A DNA stretch of 5,640 bases, taken from the NCBI GenBank assembly GCA_010024525.1, contig RGGS01000102.1, forward strand, positions 1-5,640. Direction: 5' to 3'. The translations under genes and the position numbers were made by a program. The notes beneath the pieces are model-generated. The model did not search any database. It was not told the DNA's origin and worked only from the letters and a program-made list of their open reading frames with translations. Origin of the DNA: Verrucomicrobiota bacterium (GTDB lineage Bacteria > Verrucomicrobiota > Verrucomicrobiia > Methylacidiphilales > Verrucolacustridaceae). Below, piece after piece: positions 1-5,409 of the stretch (positions within the stretch are counted from its first letter, which is position 1; each line of letters opens with the position of its first letter).

Positions 1-609
1 TTCCGGCACATCCTCTGACCCATGCAGGCCTCCCGCCAAAAAATGAGGCAACACCACTACCGGTCCCTCCGGGATCAACTTCCTCCAATCCCCGATTTTT
101 GGCTCTTCCTCAAGAAAAACCGCCCGGGCCAGCCGATATCCGTCTTTCGCCAACTGTTCGGCCCATCCATCCGCCGCCCCGCGTGAACCGGCATGGAGCG
201 GGGTTCCATGACTGGCCACCAAGAGACTCACCTGGGCAGGCTTCCATTTCTTCACCGCCAACAAACGTTCCGCCCGTTTTTGAAAATGCCCGAGAATCTC
301 CGGCCTCATTCCCAACGGCTCCGTCACTCGGCACCGGGCTCCAGGCAGATCGCCAAATTCCCTTGCCAGCACCTTGGTGGTGAAATACCCGTTGGCCAGA
401 AACCATGGCACCACCACCACGTGATTTGCTTTCAACCCTCGCAGGGCATCCGCATAGGAGGGTTGCTCCTTCCAAAAAGCCGATCGTACCTCTGCGAAGA
501 TTCCCCTCTCCCGGATCCGATGAGCCGTCATCCGCGTGTATCGACTGGAGTCCGCGTTCTGGGTCGAACCATGCCCGGCCAAGATTAAAGCTGTGTTCTC
601 GAACTGCAC
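1..609 (-). CDS. cbiX: Sirohydrochlorin cobaltochelatase/ferrochelatase, CbiX/SirB family (3' end beyond window)
   Basis: The minus strand is open for 203 codons from a GTG at 609-607 to the window edge, with no stop. The family inserts Co2+ or Fe2+ into sirohydrochlorin in the cytoplasm, for cobalamin or siroheme. The protein has two similar halves. The first carries LILAGHGST (residues 8-16) and VVVVPWFLANGYFTTK (64-79). The second carries LLVASHGTPLH (129-139) and VVVLPHFLAGGLHGSEDVP (184-202). The second half keeps both expected metal-site histidines, His134 and His196. The first half has His13 but Tyr-Phe where the second histidine would be, so the active site is probably C-terminal. An in-frame TGA lies just upstream of the GTG, so the start is at or near it. 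No clear ribosome binding site is visible. It lies 68 bp downstream of the HtrA-like gene on the same strand and could be cotranscribed. Family is firm; the metal, and thus the pathway, is not resolved. Confidence 0.85.
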   Translation of the reverse strand, partial: MQFENTALILAGHGSTQNADSSRYTRMTAHRIRERGIFAEVRSAFWKEQPSYADALRGLKANHVVVVPWFLANGYFTTKVLAREFGDLPGARCRVTEPLGMRPEILGHFQKRAERLLAVKKWKPAQVSLLVASHGTPLHAGSRGAADGWAEQLAKDGYRLARAVFLEEEPKIGDWRKLIPEGPVVVLPHFLAGGLHGSEDVPE

Positions 610-637
610 TGCAGGCAGATTACTTCAAAGCATCCGG

Positions 638-655
638 ATCTTAATCTTAATCTTC
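638..655. repeat. Intergenic hexamer array, three (ATCTTA)-type units
   Basis: Three consecutive 6-bp units read ATCTTA, ATCTTA, ATCTTC on the plus strand. They lie in the 68-bp gap between the HtrA-like gene and the cbiX gene. A related four-unit array is at 4132-4155, in the same orientation. Role unknown. Confidence 0.6.
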
Positions 656-677
656 GCCGCCCCACCGGCGGCCAGGT

Positions 678-1859
678 TCAGCGGGTGGCTTTGACCGGCA
701 TCCCCTGATTGGCAGGCCCGCCGTTGGGGTTGGGGAAAAGGGGCGCAGGCTCAACCATCCTGGAATTGTCCGGCCGTGCCGAAACAATGATCGTGAAAAT
801 CTCCTCTTTGCCGTCCCGGCGAACCTTGACCGGCACTTTCTCCCCCACAACCGAGAAAAAGGCTGCATCCAGGACATCCGAAGGTTCACGAACCGGCTTG
901 CCCCCGATGGAAATCACCTCGTCCCCCGCTTTGAGACCACTTTTCTCCGCCGGAGTGCCCTTGTACAGCCGATCCACGAAAACAGGAGCCCCACGATCGG
1001 GTCGGCTTCGATCGGGCATCACCCCCACCCCCATCCAGCCATGTCTCGGCTCCCCGTATTTGACGATGTCGGAGGCAACTTTGCCGGCCGCCTCGATGGG
1101 CAGTGCGTAGCATGCCTTCCCCTCATCGATTTCCAGCATCAAGACTCCAACCACTTTGCCGTGACTATCCAATAACGGCCCGCCAATTTGGCCGGGCTTG
1201 ATGGGTAGATTTGCCCTCAGATGAGTTGTGGCAAAAAAACGGGTGAGATATTTCACATCAAACCCAGCCACCAAACCGAAGGTGGGTTCCGCCTTTAAAT
1301 CGTAAGGGAAAGCCACGCTGACCACGGCCGAGGCAGGTCGAAGATGCAACCCCTCTCCAAATTCCAAAAACGGGGTCTTCCCCGCATCAATTTTGAGAAC
1401 GGCCACCCCGCTTCGCTGGTCTCTTCCCAGAATTTTTGCCGGAAAAGTTCGCCCATTCACGTCAACCGATGCCCCCTCGGCCTGCCCCACCACTGCATAG
1501 GCCGTTAAAATGGTCCCTTGCCCATCAATAAAAAACCCGGTGCCGGCCAGCTGTTCCGGACCGTCCGAAGCATGGACCCGAACCACTGACGGTGCCGCCT
1601 GCTCGTACACCCCACTGACCTCCGCGGCAATGCGGTCAAAAACCCCGGTTCCCGCAGCCATAGGTTGCGCCGGCGTCGCGGGAACAGGGGGAAATGCGTT
1701 GGCGGACTTTGCGCCTGAATCTCCATGCCCCGCAACATTCCATGTCGGCGCCCGTTGCTTGGTCAGGTAAAGGTATCGACCCACAACCAGCCCCAGGAGA
1801 CCAACCCCAAGGAGACTTAAGACAAGGAGGACTGGCTTAAAACGCGAGCTGGGAATCAT
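678..1859 (-). CDS. Membrane-anchored HtrA/DegS-like PDZ protein lacking the catalytic triad (pseudoprotease)
   Basis: 393 residues. An N-terminal hydrophobic anchor (about 8-31) is followed by a Pro/Ala-rich linker (about 38-72), a trypsin-like S1C domain (about 76-265) and a PDZ domain (about 272-362, with GTPAEKSGLKAGDEVISIGG at 301-320). The protease fold is clear from GTGFFIDGQGTILTAYAVV, RDQRSGVAVLKI and IKPGQIGGPLL, which align with the HtrA motifs around His, Asp and Ser. At those positions this protein has Ala122 (the H of TNNHVV), Gly151 (the D of TDLAVLKI) and Ile225 (the S of GNSGGP). All three triad residues are therefore replaced, and peptidase activity is not expected. The protein probably faces the periplasm as a ligand-binding or scaffold protein. 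Its ATG lies inside the end of the upstream membrane-protein gene (23-bp overlap) with no strong ribosome binding site, suggesting translational coupling. The context with an ECF sigma factor suggests a DegS-like sensor role without cleavage, which is inference. Confidence 0.9.
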   Translation of the reverse strand: MIPSSRFKPVLLVLSLLGVGLLGLVVGRYLYLTKQRAPTWNVAGHGDSGAKSANAFPPVPATPAQPMAAGTGVFDRIAAEVSGVYEQAAPSVVRVHASDGPEQLAGTGFFIDGQGTILTAYAVVGQAEGASVDVNGRTFPAKILGRDQRSGVAVLKIDAGKTPFLEFGEGLHLRPASAVVSVAFPYDLKAEPTFGLVAGFDVKYLTRFFATTHLRANLPIKPGQIGGPLLDSHGKVVGVLMLEIDEGKACYALPIEAAGKVASDIVKYGEPRHGWMGVGVMPDRSRPDRGAPVFVDRLYKGTPAEKSGLKAGDEVISIGGKPVREPSDVLDAAFFSVVGEKVPVKVRRDGKEEIFTIIVSARPDNSRMVEPAPLFPNPNGGPANQGMPVKATR

Positions 1860-2301
1860 AGGCTACCGCACCGTGCCCGTTCACATAGAGGGGCCGGATT
1901 TCGGTCACCTCGCCACCAGCCGCCGTGTCAATGAGTTCGGGCTGGATCTGCGCAGAGTCGGCATTTTGATTCGAAGCCACGATCACTCCGCGGGCATGTG
2001 CCACTTTGCCATCCGCCATTTGAATCGAGCCCGATCCCACGGGCCCAAACACCATGGCGAAACCGGCCATAAGACAGGCGGCGGCGGCACCTACGGTGGC
2101 CAAACGGGGAATCCCCGCCACCCAAGGCTCAAAAAGCACTTCCATCACCTTGGAGTACCACGGTTCTTCACGCAAAATCTCCTGCCGTTGGTACTGGTGA
2201 AACGCATCTACAAAGCGGCTGAAATACTCTTGGCCGGGTGTTTCCAGCCTTTTCAACTGAAGGAGCTTTTGTAGGGATGTGAAATCTTCGGGTTGGCTCA
2301 T
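1837..2301 (-). CDS. Single-pass membrane protein, probable anti-sigma factor
   Basis: 154 residues. The N-terminal part (1-65) is charged and helix-prone, with an LLQLKRLETPGQEYF segment at 13-27. One hydrophobic helix follows at about 66-88, then a segment of about 66 residues predicted to lie outside the cytoplasm. I see no HxxxCxxC zinc anti-sigma motif and recognise no named domain. The anti-sigma call rests on position and topology: the gene starts 20 bp after the ECF sigma stop codon, and a sigma-binding cytoplasmic domain plus one helix is the common design of membrane anti-sigma factors. An AGGAG ribosome binding site lies 7 nt before the ATG (plus-strand 2309-2313). The last codons overlap the start of the HtrA-like gene. 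The protein ends ...Ser-Gln-Leu-Ala-Phe, a hydrophobic C-terminus that a PDZ domain could bind. It could instead be a structural membrane protein of unknown role. Confidence 0.7.
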   Translation of the reverse strand: MSQPEDFTSLQKLLQLKRLETPGQEYFSRFVDAFHQYQRQEILREEPWYSKVMEVLFEPWVAGIPRLATVGAAAACLMAGFAMVFGPVGSGSIQMADGKVAHARGVIVASNQNADSAQIQPELIDTAAGGEVTEIRPLYVNGHGAVAYDSQLAF

Positions 2302-2308
2302 CGATGTA

Positions 2309-2313
2309 CTCCT
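2309..2313 (-). promoter_or_regulatory. Ribosome binding site AGGAG of the probable anti-sigma gene
   Basis: AGGAG on the minus strand sits 7 nt before the ATG at 2301, in the 20-bp gap after the sigma-factor stop. It is the clearest Shine-Dalgarno site in the window and fixes this start. Confidence 0.7.
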
Positions 2314-2321
2314 ATATCCTT

Positions 2322-2936
2322 TTACCTTCTAAGATAAATGCCAAGCGATTTTTGCAGCTGCTTATGGGCATAATGCAGGCGGGAACGTACAGTCCCCTCC
2401 GTACAGCCCATGATCTTAGCGATCTCAGCATGCGCAAGTCCTTGAATATCAAATAAGGTAACCACTGTTCTATGCTCCTTCGACAGCTGAAGCATCGATT
2501 CGTTCAATTTATTTTGCAACTCATTGAGCATAGATGACTTGGAAGGATTGTTTCTTTGAATCGGATCGGGAAAATCGAACTTGGGCAACCCCTCCTCGTT
2601 AATTTCATTCAAACTCATCGCCCCCTGCCGCCTCTTCCGCTTGTCCAGGAAGTTAAAGGTCCGGTTAATTGCGATCCGATAAATCCAGGTATAAAAAGAA
2701 GATTGGCCACGAAAGGTGGGAAGACTCCGGTAAGCCTTGTCAAAAACCTCCATCAACATGTCATTGGTGTCGTCGTGGTTGGAGGTGAGATGGTAGATCA
2801 CGCCGTAGAGTCTGGCTTGAAATCTGCGGATCAGTTCGTCATAGGATCCCAAATTTCCCTTTAAAGTCTCGGCCACCAACTCCTCATCCGTCGGCCCATT
2901 TTCCAAATCCATTTCTTGGGTGGCATCCGCCGACAT
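2322..2936 (-). CDS. ECF-family (sigma-70 group 4) RNA polymerase sigma factor
   Basis: 204 residues, a normal ECF length. Region 2 spans about 31-103: YDELIRRFQARLYGVIYHLT, then the core-binding DDTNDMLMEVFDKAYRSL, then the -10 recognition part FYTWIYRIAINRTFNFLDKR. A linker of about 40 residues leads to region 4 at about 144-197. Region 4 contains the -35-binding helix-turn-helix GLAHAEIAKIMGCTEGTVRSRLHYA (166-190, quoted here in two parts: GLAHAEIAKIMG and CTEGTVRSRLHYA). No region 3 or extra C-terminal domain is present. It directs RNA polymerase to a small regulon and is presumably held inactive by the membrane protein encoded next. A TAGGA ribosome-binding-like stretch lies about 8 nt before the ATG. 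Base composition is more AT-rich than its neighbours: two 60-base lines within it (2461-2520 and 2641-2700) hold 25 and 23 G+C, against 41 in 4741-4800. The target regulon cannot be read from the sequence; autoregulation is possible. Confidence 0.95.
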   Translation of the reverse strand: MSADATQEMDLENGPTDEELVAETLKGNLGSYDELIRRFQARLYGVIYHLTSNHDDTNDMLMEVFDKAYRSLPTFRGQSSFYTWIYRIAINRTFNFLDKRKRRQGAMSLNEINEEGLPKFDFPDPIQRNNPSKSSMLNELQNKLNESMLQLSKEHRTVVTLFDIQGLAHAEIAKIMGCTEGTVRSRLHYAHKQLQKSLGIYLRR

Positions 2937-2998
2937 CGAAGAAATCCTACTCTGCCACCCTCGCTCCGAAAAGGGGAATCAGCCCTTGGCTCCTTCCA

Positions 2999-3019
2999 CG
3001 CCGGGTTCCCCGGTTTTTT
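2999..3019. other. GC-rich hairpin with a T6 run and an ECF-like GGAACC element upstream of the sigma gene
   Basis: On the plus strand, CCGGG (3001-3005), loop TTC and CCCGG (3009-3013) form a 5-bp stem followed by six Ts (3014-3019). This looks like a short terminator, but no plus-strand gene ends here. On the minus strand the same bases contain GGAACC (3009-3004), like the -35 element of many ECF promoters, 67 nt before the sigma ATG. The nearest -10-like GCTGAT is about 20 nt further on, longer than the usual 16-17. Function uncertain. Confidence 0.25.
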
Positions 3020-3033
3020 CCCCGCCAAAGCCC

Positions 3034-4053
3034 TTAATTGTAATCGGCGGTTTTAAGGTAACCCGTCAATCTCTCCGTCATCCTCATCAACTCGCCCACT
3101 TTTTCACCGTCTCCCAAAACTTGGAGATCGCCTCTTGCCCTCTCCAACAAATCCACCGCCTTGCGCAAAGAAAACCTCAACCCACCCGCCAGCCTCACCT
3201 TTTCTGCCACCCCCTCGATCGATCCGTTTTCCTGAACCAACTGGACCCTGAGCTTTTCCGACTCCTCCTTGGGCAAAGTCTGCAGGGCATACAACACCGG
3301 CAAAGTCCACTTGCCCTTCCGCAAATCCGTTCCCAGCGTTTTCCCGCTCTCCTCATCCGTTCCGAACAGATCGAGGCAGTCGTCGTAAATCTGATAGGCC
3401 ATTCCCAACTGATGTCCGAAAGAACGCGCCGCCTCCCGCTTAACCTCCGCCGCCTTGAAAATCAGGAAGGGAACTTCGGCCGCCGCCCGGAAGAGAGCCC
3501 CCGTTTTCAACCCCACCACGTGCAAATAGTCCGCCGTGGTCATTTTCAGGTCGAACCGCCTCTGGGTTTGCAAAATCTCCCCCTCGCAAAGGTGGCGGGA
3601 AGCTTCGGCGATTCTTCTCGCCACTTCCGCATCTTCCAATTTGGTTGCCAGCTGCAACCCATGGGCAAACAGCGCATCCCCCAGCAAAACCGAGAGCTCG
3701 GTCCCCCACTTGGCATTGCAGGTTGCCCGCGACCGTCTTAATTCCGCCCGGTCCAAAACGTCGTCATGAATGAGCGAAGCCACATGCACCAGTTCCACAA
3801 TCACCGCCAAATCACGGATCGCCTCGTTTTTATCCCCGGCGACCTGACCGGCCAAAAGCACCAACGCCGGCCTTAAGCGCTTTCCCCCTCCCTCCAAGGC
3901 ATACCGGACATAGGTCTCCGCCCCGGGATCAAACAAGGTGGCTTGATGCAGAATCCTCCTCTCCACCTCCTTCAGCTCCGCGTCCAAACGACGATCCGCC
4001 CGGATCCAATCTGGACGAGGCTTCAGCCCGGCGCATTTCACCAAACTCCTCAT
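3034..4053 (-). CDS. Long-chain all-trans polyprenyl diphosphate synthase (IspB/HepT-like)
   Basis: 339 residues. It condenses isopentenyl diphosphate units onto an allylic primer to make the side chain of menaquinone or another quinone. Family motifs appear in order: GGGKRLRP (55-62), the first Asp-rich motif in LIHDDVLD (94-101; Asp97, Asp98, Asp101), KTG (183-185), the second Asp-rich motif in YQIYDDCLD (220-228; Asp224, Asp225, Asp228), and GTDLRKGKWTLP (241-252). Ala92 and Ser93, at -5 and -4 before the first Asp motif, are small, which in this family goes with long products rather than farnesyl or geranylgeranyl diphosphate. The ATG at 4053 gives a normal N-terminus; the next Met is residue 171, well inside the domain. 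No Shine-Dalgarno site precedes it, but a promoter-like pair lies directly upstream. The exact chain length is not predictable from this sequence. Confidence 0.95.
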   Translation of the reverse strand: MRSLVKCAGLKPRPDWIRADRRLDAELKEVERRILHQATLFDPGAETYVRYALEGGGKRLRPALVLLAGQVAGDKNEAIRDLAVIVELVHVASLIHDDVLDRAELRRSRATCNAKWGTELSVLLGDALFAHGLQLATKLEDAEVARRIAEASRHLCEGEILQTQRRFDLKMTTADYLHVVGLKTGALFRAAAEVPFLIFKAAEVKREAARSFGHQLGMAYQIYDDCLDLFGTDEESGKTLGTDLRKGKWTLPVLYALQTLPKEESEKLRVQLVQENGSIEGVAEKVRLAGGLRFSLRKAVDLLERARGDLQVLGDGEKVGELMRMTERLTGYLKTADYN

Positions 4054-4060
4054 GGCTAAA

Positions 4061-4088
4061 AATCTAGGAAAGGAGAGATTGAAGTCAA
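4061..4088 (-). promoter_or_regulatory. Candidate sigma-70 type promoter of the polyprenyl synthase gene, possibly leaderless
   Basis: On the minus strand, TTGACT (4088-4083) and TAGATT (4066-4061) are separated by 16 nt. They match the -35 and -10 consensus at 5 of 6 and 4 of 6 positions. Only 7 nt lie between the -10 and the ATG at 4053, so transcription would begin at or beside the start codon. That agrees with the lack of a Shine-Dalgarno site. Confidence 0.45.
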
Positions 4089-4131
4089 ATAGGCGGGAGA
4101 TCCCCCCAACGCTGCGCTCAGGCCTTCCTTA

Positions 4132-4155
4132 ATCTTGATCTTCATCTTAATCTTC
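4132..4155. repeat. Intergenic hexamer array, four (ATCTTN) units
   Basis: Four consecutive 6-bp units read ATCTTG, ATCTTC, ATCTTA, ATCTTC on the plus strand. They end 4 bp before the ATG of the lipoprotein gene and occupy the place where its ribosome binding site would be. They resemble the array at 638-655 and have the same orientation. Confidence 0.6.
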
Positions 4156-4159
4156 AGCC

Positions 4160-4432
4160 ATGCGTTCGGTCTTCGCCTGCCTGCTCCTCGCCGCCGTCCT
4201 CTCCGCCTGCTCACGCCCGGACCAACGTCTCTCCCGGGAAGCCCATCAGCTTATCGAGCACGGAAAATTTCAGGAGGCCCAAGAAAGAATTGAAGCCGGC
4301 CTGCGGCAGTTCCCCGACAGTCCCGACCTCCGGCAAGAACGCATGTATTCGATGCTCAGCTCTCAGGGCCATAACCCTCGACCCCCCGCCCGGAGCCATC
4401 CCCACCGGGGTCCTCAAGGATGCGTTGCATGA
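4160..4432 (+). CDS. 5' part of a frameshifted gene: lipoprotein signal plus TPR
   Basis: This frame encodes a lipoprotein signal peptide with hydrophobic core FACLLLAAVLSAC and lipobox Leu-Ser-Ala-Cys (lipidated Cys17), so export and membrane anchoring are expected. One TPR-like helix pair follows at about 26-59 (REAHQLIEHGKFQEAQERIE, then AGLRQFPDSP). After about residue 65 it degenerates into a Pro/Arg/His-rich tail ending at a TGA (4430-4432). The HEAT repeats that plausibly belong to the same protein continue in the +1 frame. The reading starts at ATG 4160, directly behind the hexamer array, with no Shine-Dalgarno site. I read this as the N-terminal domain of a protein running to 5078, interrupted by a one-base insertion (or two-base deletion) between about 4340 and 4410. 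A six-C run at 4382-4387 is the likeliest spot. Function unknown; perhaps a surface protein-interaction scaffold. Confidence 0.6.
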   Translation: MRSVFACLLLAAVLSACSRPDQRLSREAHQLIEHGKFQEAQERIEAGLRQFPDSPDLRQERMYSMLSSQGHNPRPPARSHPHRGPQGCVA

Positions 4433-5078
4433 TTCCGATCCAACCGTACGGCGCGAAGCCATCGAGGCCACCCGCCTTCTTCAGAACTCGGAAGCCCTTC
4501 CTCTTTTGCGTCACGCCGCGCGGGATCCCGACTGGTTGACCCGGGCGGCCGCGGCCCGACTCCTGGGTACCCGTGCCGATCCGCAGGCGCTGCCCGATCT
4601 TTTCTCTCTGCTCGCCGATCGAGACTCCTACGTCCGAAGATTTGCCCGCCGCTCTTTACTGGAGCTCGCCGGCCAAGCCAAACCCGAAGCCTATGTCCCC
4701 GCCCTCTCCTCCCGGGATCGCACCACCCAAGTCGTGGCGGCCTTGGCCCTGGCCCGCCTGAATGACGGGCGGGGTCTCGAGATTCTCCTCGCGGAACTGG
4801 CGAACCCCCTCGGTATTGAACGTGTCGAGGCGGTGAAATCAGCCGCCCGTATCCAGGATCCCCGGGTTCTTCCCGCCATCCGAATCGCCACCGGCGATGC
4901 CGATACCGAGGTTCGCGTTGTGGCGCTCATCGCCTTGGGGCTGCTGCAAGACAAGGAATCCTCGCCCCTGCTGAAAAAGATTTACGCCGACCCGACGGCC
5001 CCCAAACAGGTTCACCTAGCCGCAGGCAAAGCGATCGAGCTCCTTTCCCAACCTCCTGCCAAACTCCACCGCGACTAG
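4290..5078 (+). CDS. HEAT-repeat protein; 3' part of a frameshifted lipoprotein/TPR/HEAT gene
   Basis: From about 4410 to the TAG at 5076-5078 this frame encodes about seven HEAT-like helical repeats of about 31 residues. Counted from the ATG at 4290, units begin near residues 41, 70, 101, 135, 163, 194 and 226. Typical cores are DSDPTVRREAIEATRLL, DRDSYVRRFARRSLLELAG and DADTEVRVVALIALGLL. Such alpha-solenoids bind other proteins. The ATG at 4290 is the first in this frame, but the roughly 25 residues it adds (including GSSPTVPTSGKNACIRC) lie opposite good TPR coding sequence in the other frame. They are therefore probably not a genuine N-terminus. The natural product is more likely a lipoprotein of about 305 residues starting at 4160, if the frames are joined. 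The gene converges on the PUR-like gene, with only 46 bp between them and no clear terminator. Confidence 0.7.
   Translation: MKPACGSSPTVPTSGKNACIRCSALRAITLDPPPGAIPTGVLKDALHDSDPTVRREAIEATRLLQNSEALPLLRHAARDPDWLTRAAAARLLGTRADPQALPDLFSLLADRDSYVRRFARRSLLELAGQAKPEAYVPALSSRDRTTQVVAALALARLNDGRGLEILLAELANPLGIERVEAVKSAARIQDPRVLPAIRIATGDADTEVRVVALIALGLLQDKESSPLLKKIYADPTAPKQVHLAAGKAIELLSQPPAKLHRD
4382..4387 (+). other. C6 homopolymer at the reading-frame break
   Basis: Six consecutive Cs lie in the 70-bp interval where the TPR frame must switch to the HEAT frame. Removing one C joins the frames as ...NPRPPPGAIPTGVLKDAL. This may be a sequencing or assembly indel, a recent mutation, or a slippage tract. 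Confidence 0.4.
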
Positions 5079-5124
5079 TCCCCTGCGCCCACCCGACCGA
5101 CAAGCCCCGCCTGCCTCTTGGGAA

Positions 5125-5352
5125 TCAGCCGCCCAACTCTTCCTGCTCAAAAATGATCAAATCGTCCAAGGCCCGGGCAAAATCCTCCATGCCACTGGCC
5201 GGCATAATGATCCGATCCCTCCTCCCCCCCACATCTTCCGTGATGCGGAGGAACCGCCCACGATCATTCTCCTTTAAATCCAAAAAGAACGTTTTTCGCT
5301 CAATTTGCACCTTCTCCGATTTTAACGTCCGCTCCCCATCTCGATGTTCCAT
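5125..5352 (-). CDS. PUR-alpha-like single-stranded nucleic-acid-binding protein (DUF3276/PUR family)
   Basis: 75 residues from the ATG at 5352. The core KTFFLDLKENDRGRFLRITE, then a loop with GGRRDRIIMP, then DFARALDDLI matches a single PUR repeat: a beta-sheet carrying aromatic and basic residues, followed by a helix. Bacterial members, known in Bacteroidetes, spirochaetes and PVC bacteria, bind single-stranded DNA or RNA, usually as dimers. The reading frame extends to a TTG at 5379, but the ATG is preferred. A purine-rich AAGGGGG lies 11 nt before it, and a candidate promoter -10 (5385-5380) directly abuts the TTG, so a transcript from that promoter would begin downstream of it. The short acidic tail ends EQEELGG. 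It lies downstream of the TrpG/PabA gene on the same strand. Target and role are unknown; translational or DNA-level regulation is possible. Confidence 0.75.
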   Translation of the reverse strand: MEHRDGERTLKSEKVQIERKTFFLDLKENDRGRFLRITEDVGGRRDRIIMPASGMEDFARALDDLIIFEQEELGG

Positions 5353-5379
5353 ACTTTTGATATCCCCCTTTTGGGTCAA

Positions 5380-5409
5380 ATCCTACTTCCCGCCCCCTAG
5401 GATCGTCAA
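5380..5409 (-). promoter_or_regulatory. Candidate promoter of the PUR-like gene
   Basis: On the minus strand, TTGACG (5409-5404) and TAGGAT (5385-5380) are 18 nt apart, matching consensus at 5 of 6 and 4 of 6 positions. Transcription would start near 5373, giving a leader of about 20 nt that contains AAGGGGG before the ATG at 5352. Confidence 0.4.

Noticed and set aside
110..475. Minus-strand open frame of 121 codons inside the chelatase region
   Set aside because: It is out of frame with the continuous 203-codon CbiX reading, which carries all family motifs.
656..672. GC hairpin (GCCGC/GCGGC) just after the HtrA-like gene, considered as a terminator
   Set aside because: The stem is only 5-6 bp and no T run follows on the minus strand.
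3001..3019. Rho-independent terminator on the plus strand
   Set aside because: The shape fits weakly (5-bp stem then T6), but no plus-strand gene lies upstream to be terminated; kept only as an unexplained hairpin.
2920..3741. A long plus-strand open frame (273 codons) opposite the polyprenyl synthase gene
   Set aside because: It is antisense to a gene with complete catalytic motifs, shows no recognisable domain, and its composition is that of a mirrored GC-rich coding strand.
4361..4370. Programmed +1 frameshift site joining the TPR and HEAT frames
   Set aside because: There is no stop codon or recognised stimulatory element at the site; a one-base indel in the nearby C6 run is simpler.
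5079..5124. Shared terminator between the convergent HEAT and PUR-like genes
   Set aside because: The 46 bp show no convincing stem followed by a T run on either strand.
5353..5379. TTG start extending the PUR-like protein by nine residues
   Set aside because: The candidate promoter -10 abuts the TTG, the AGGA before it is too close to serve as a ribosome binding site, and the ATG at 5352 has a purine-rich site upstream.
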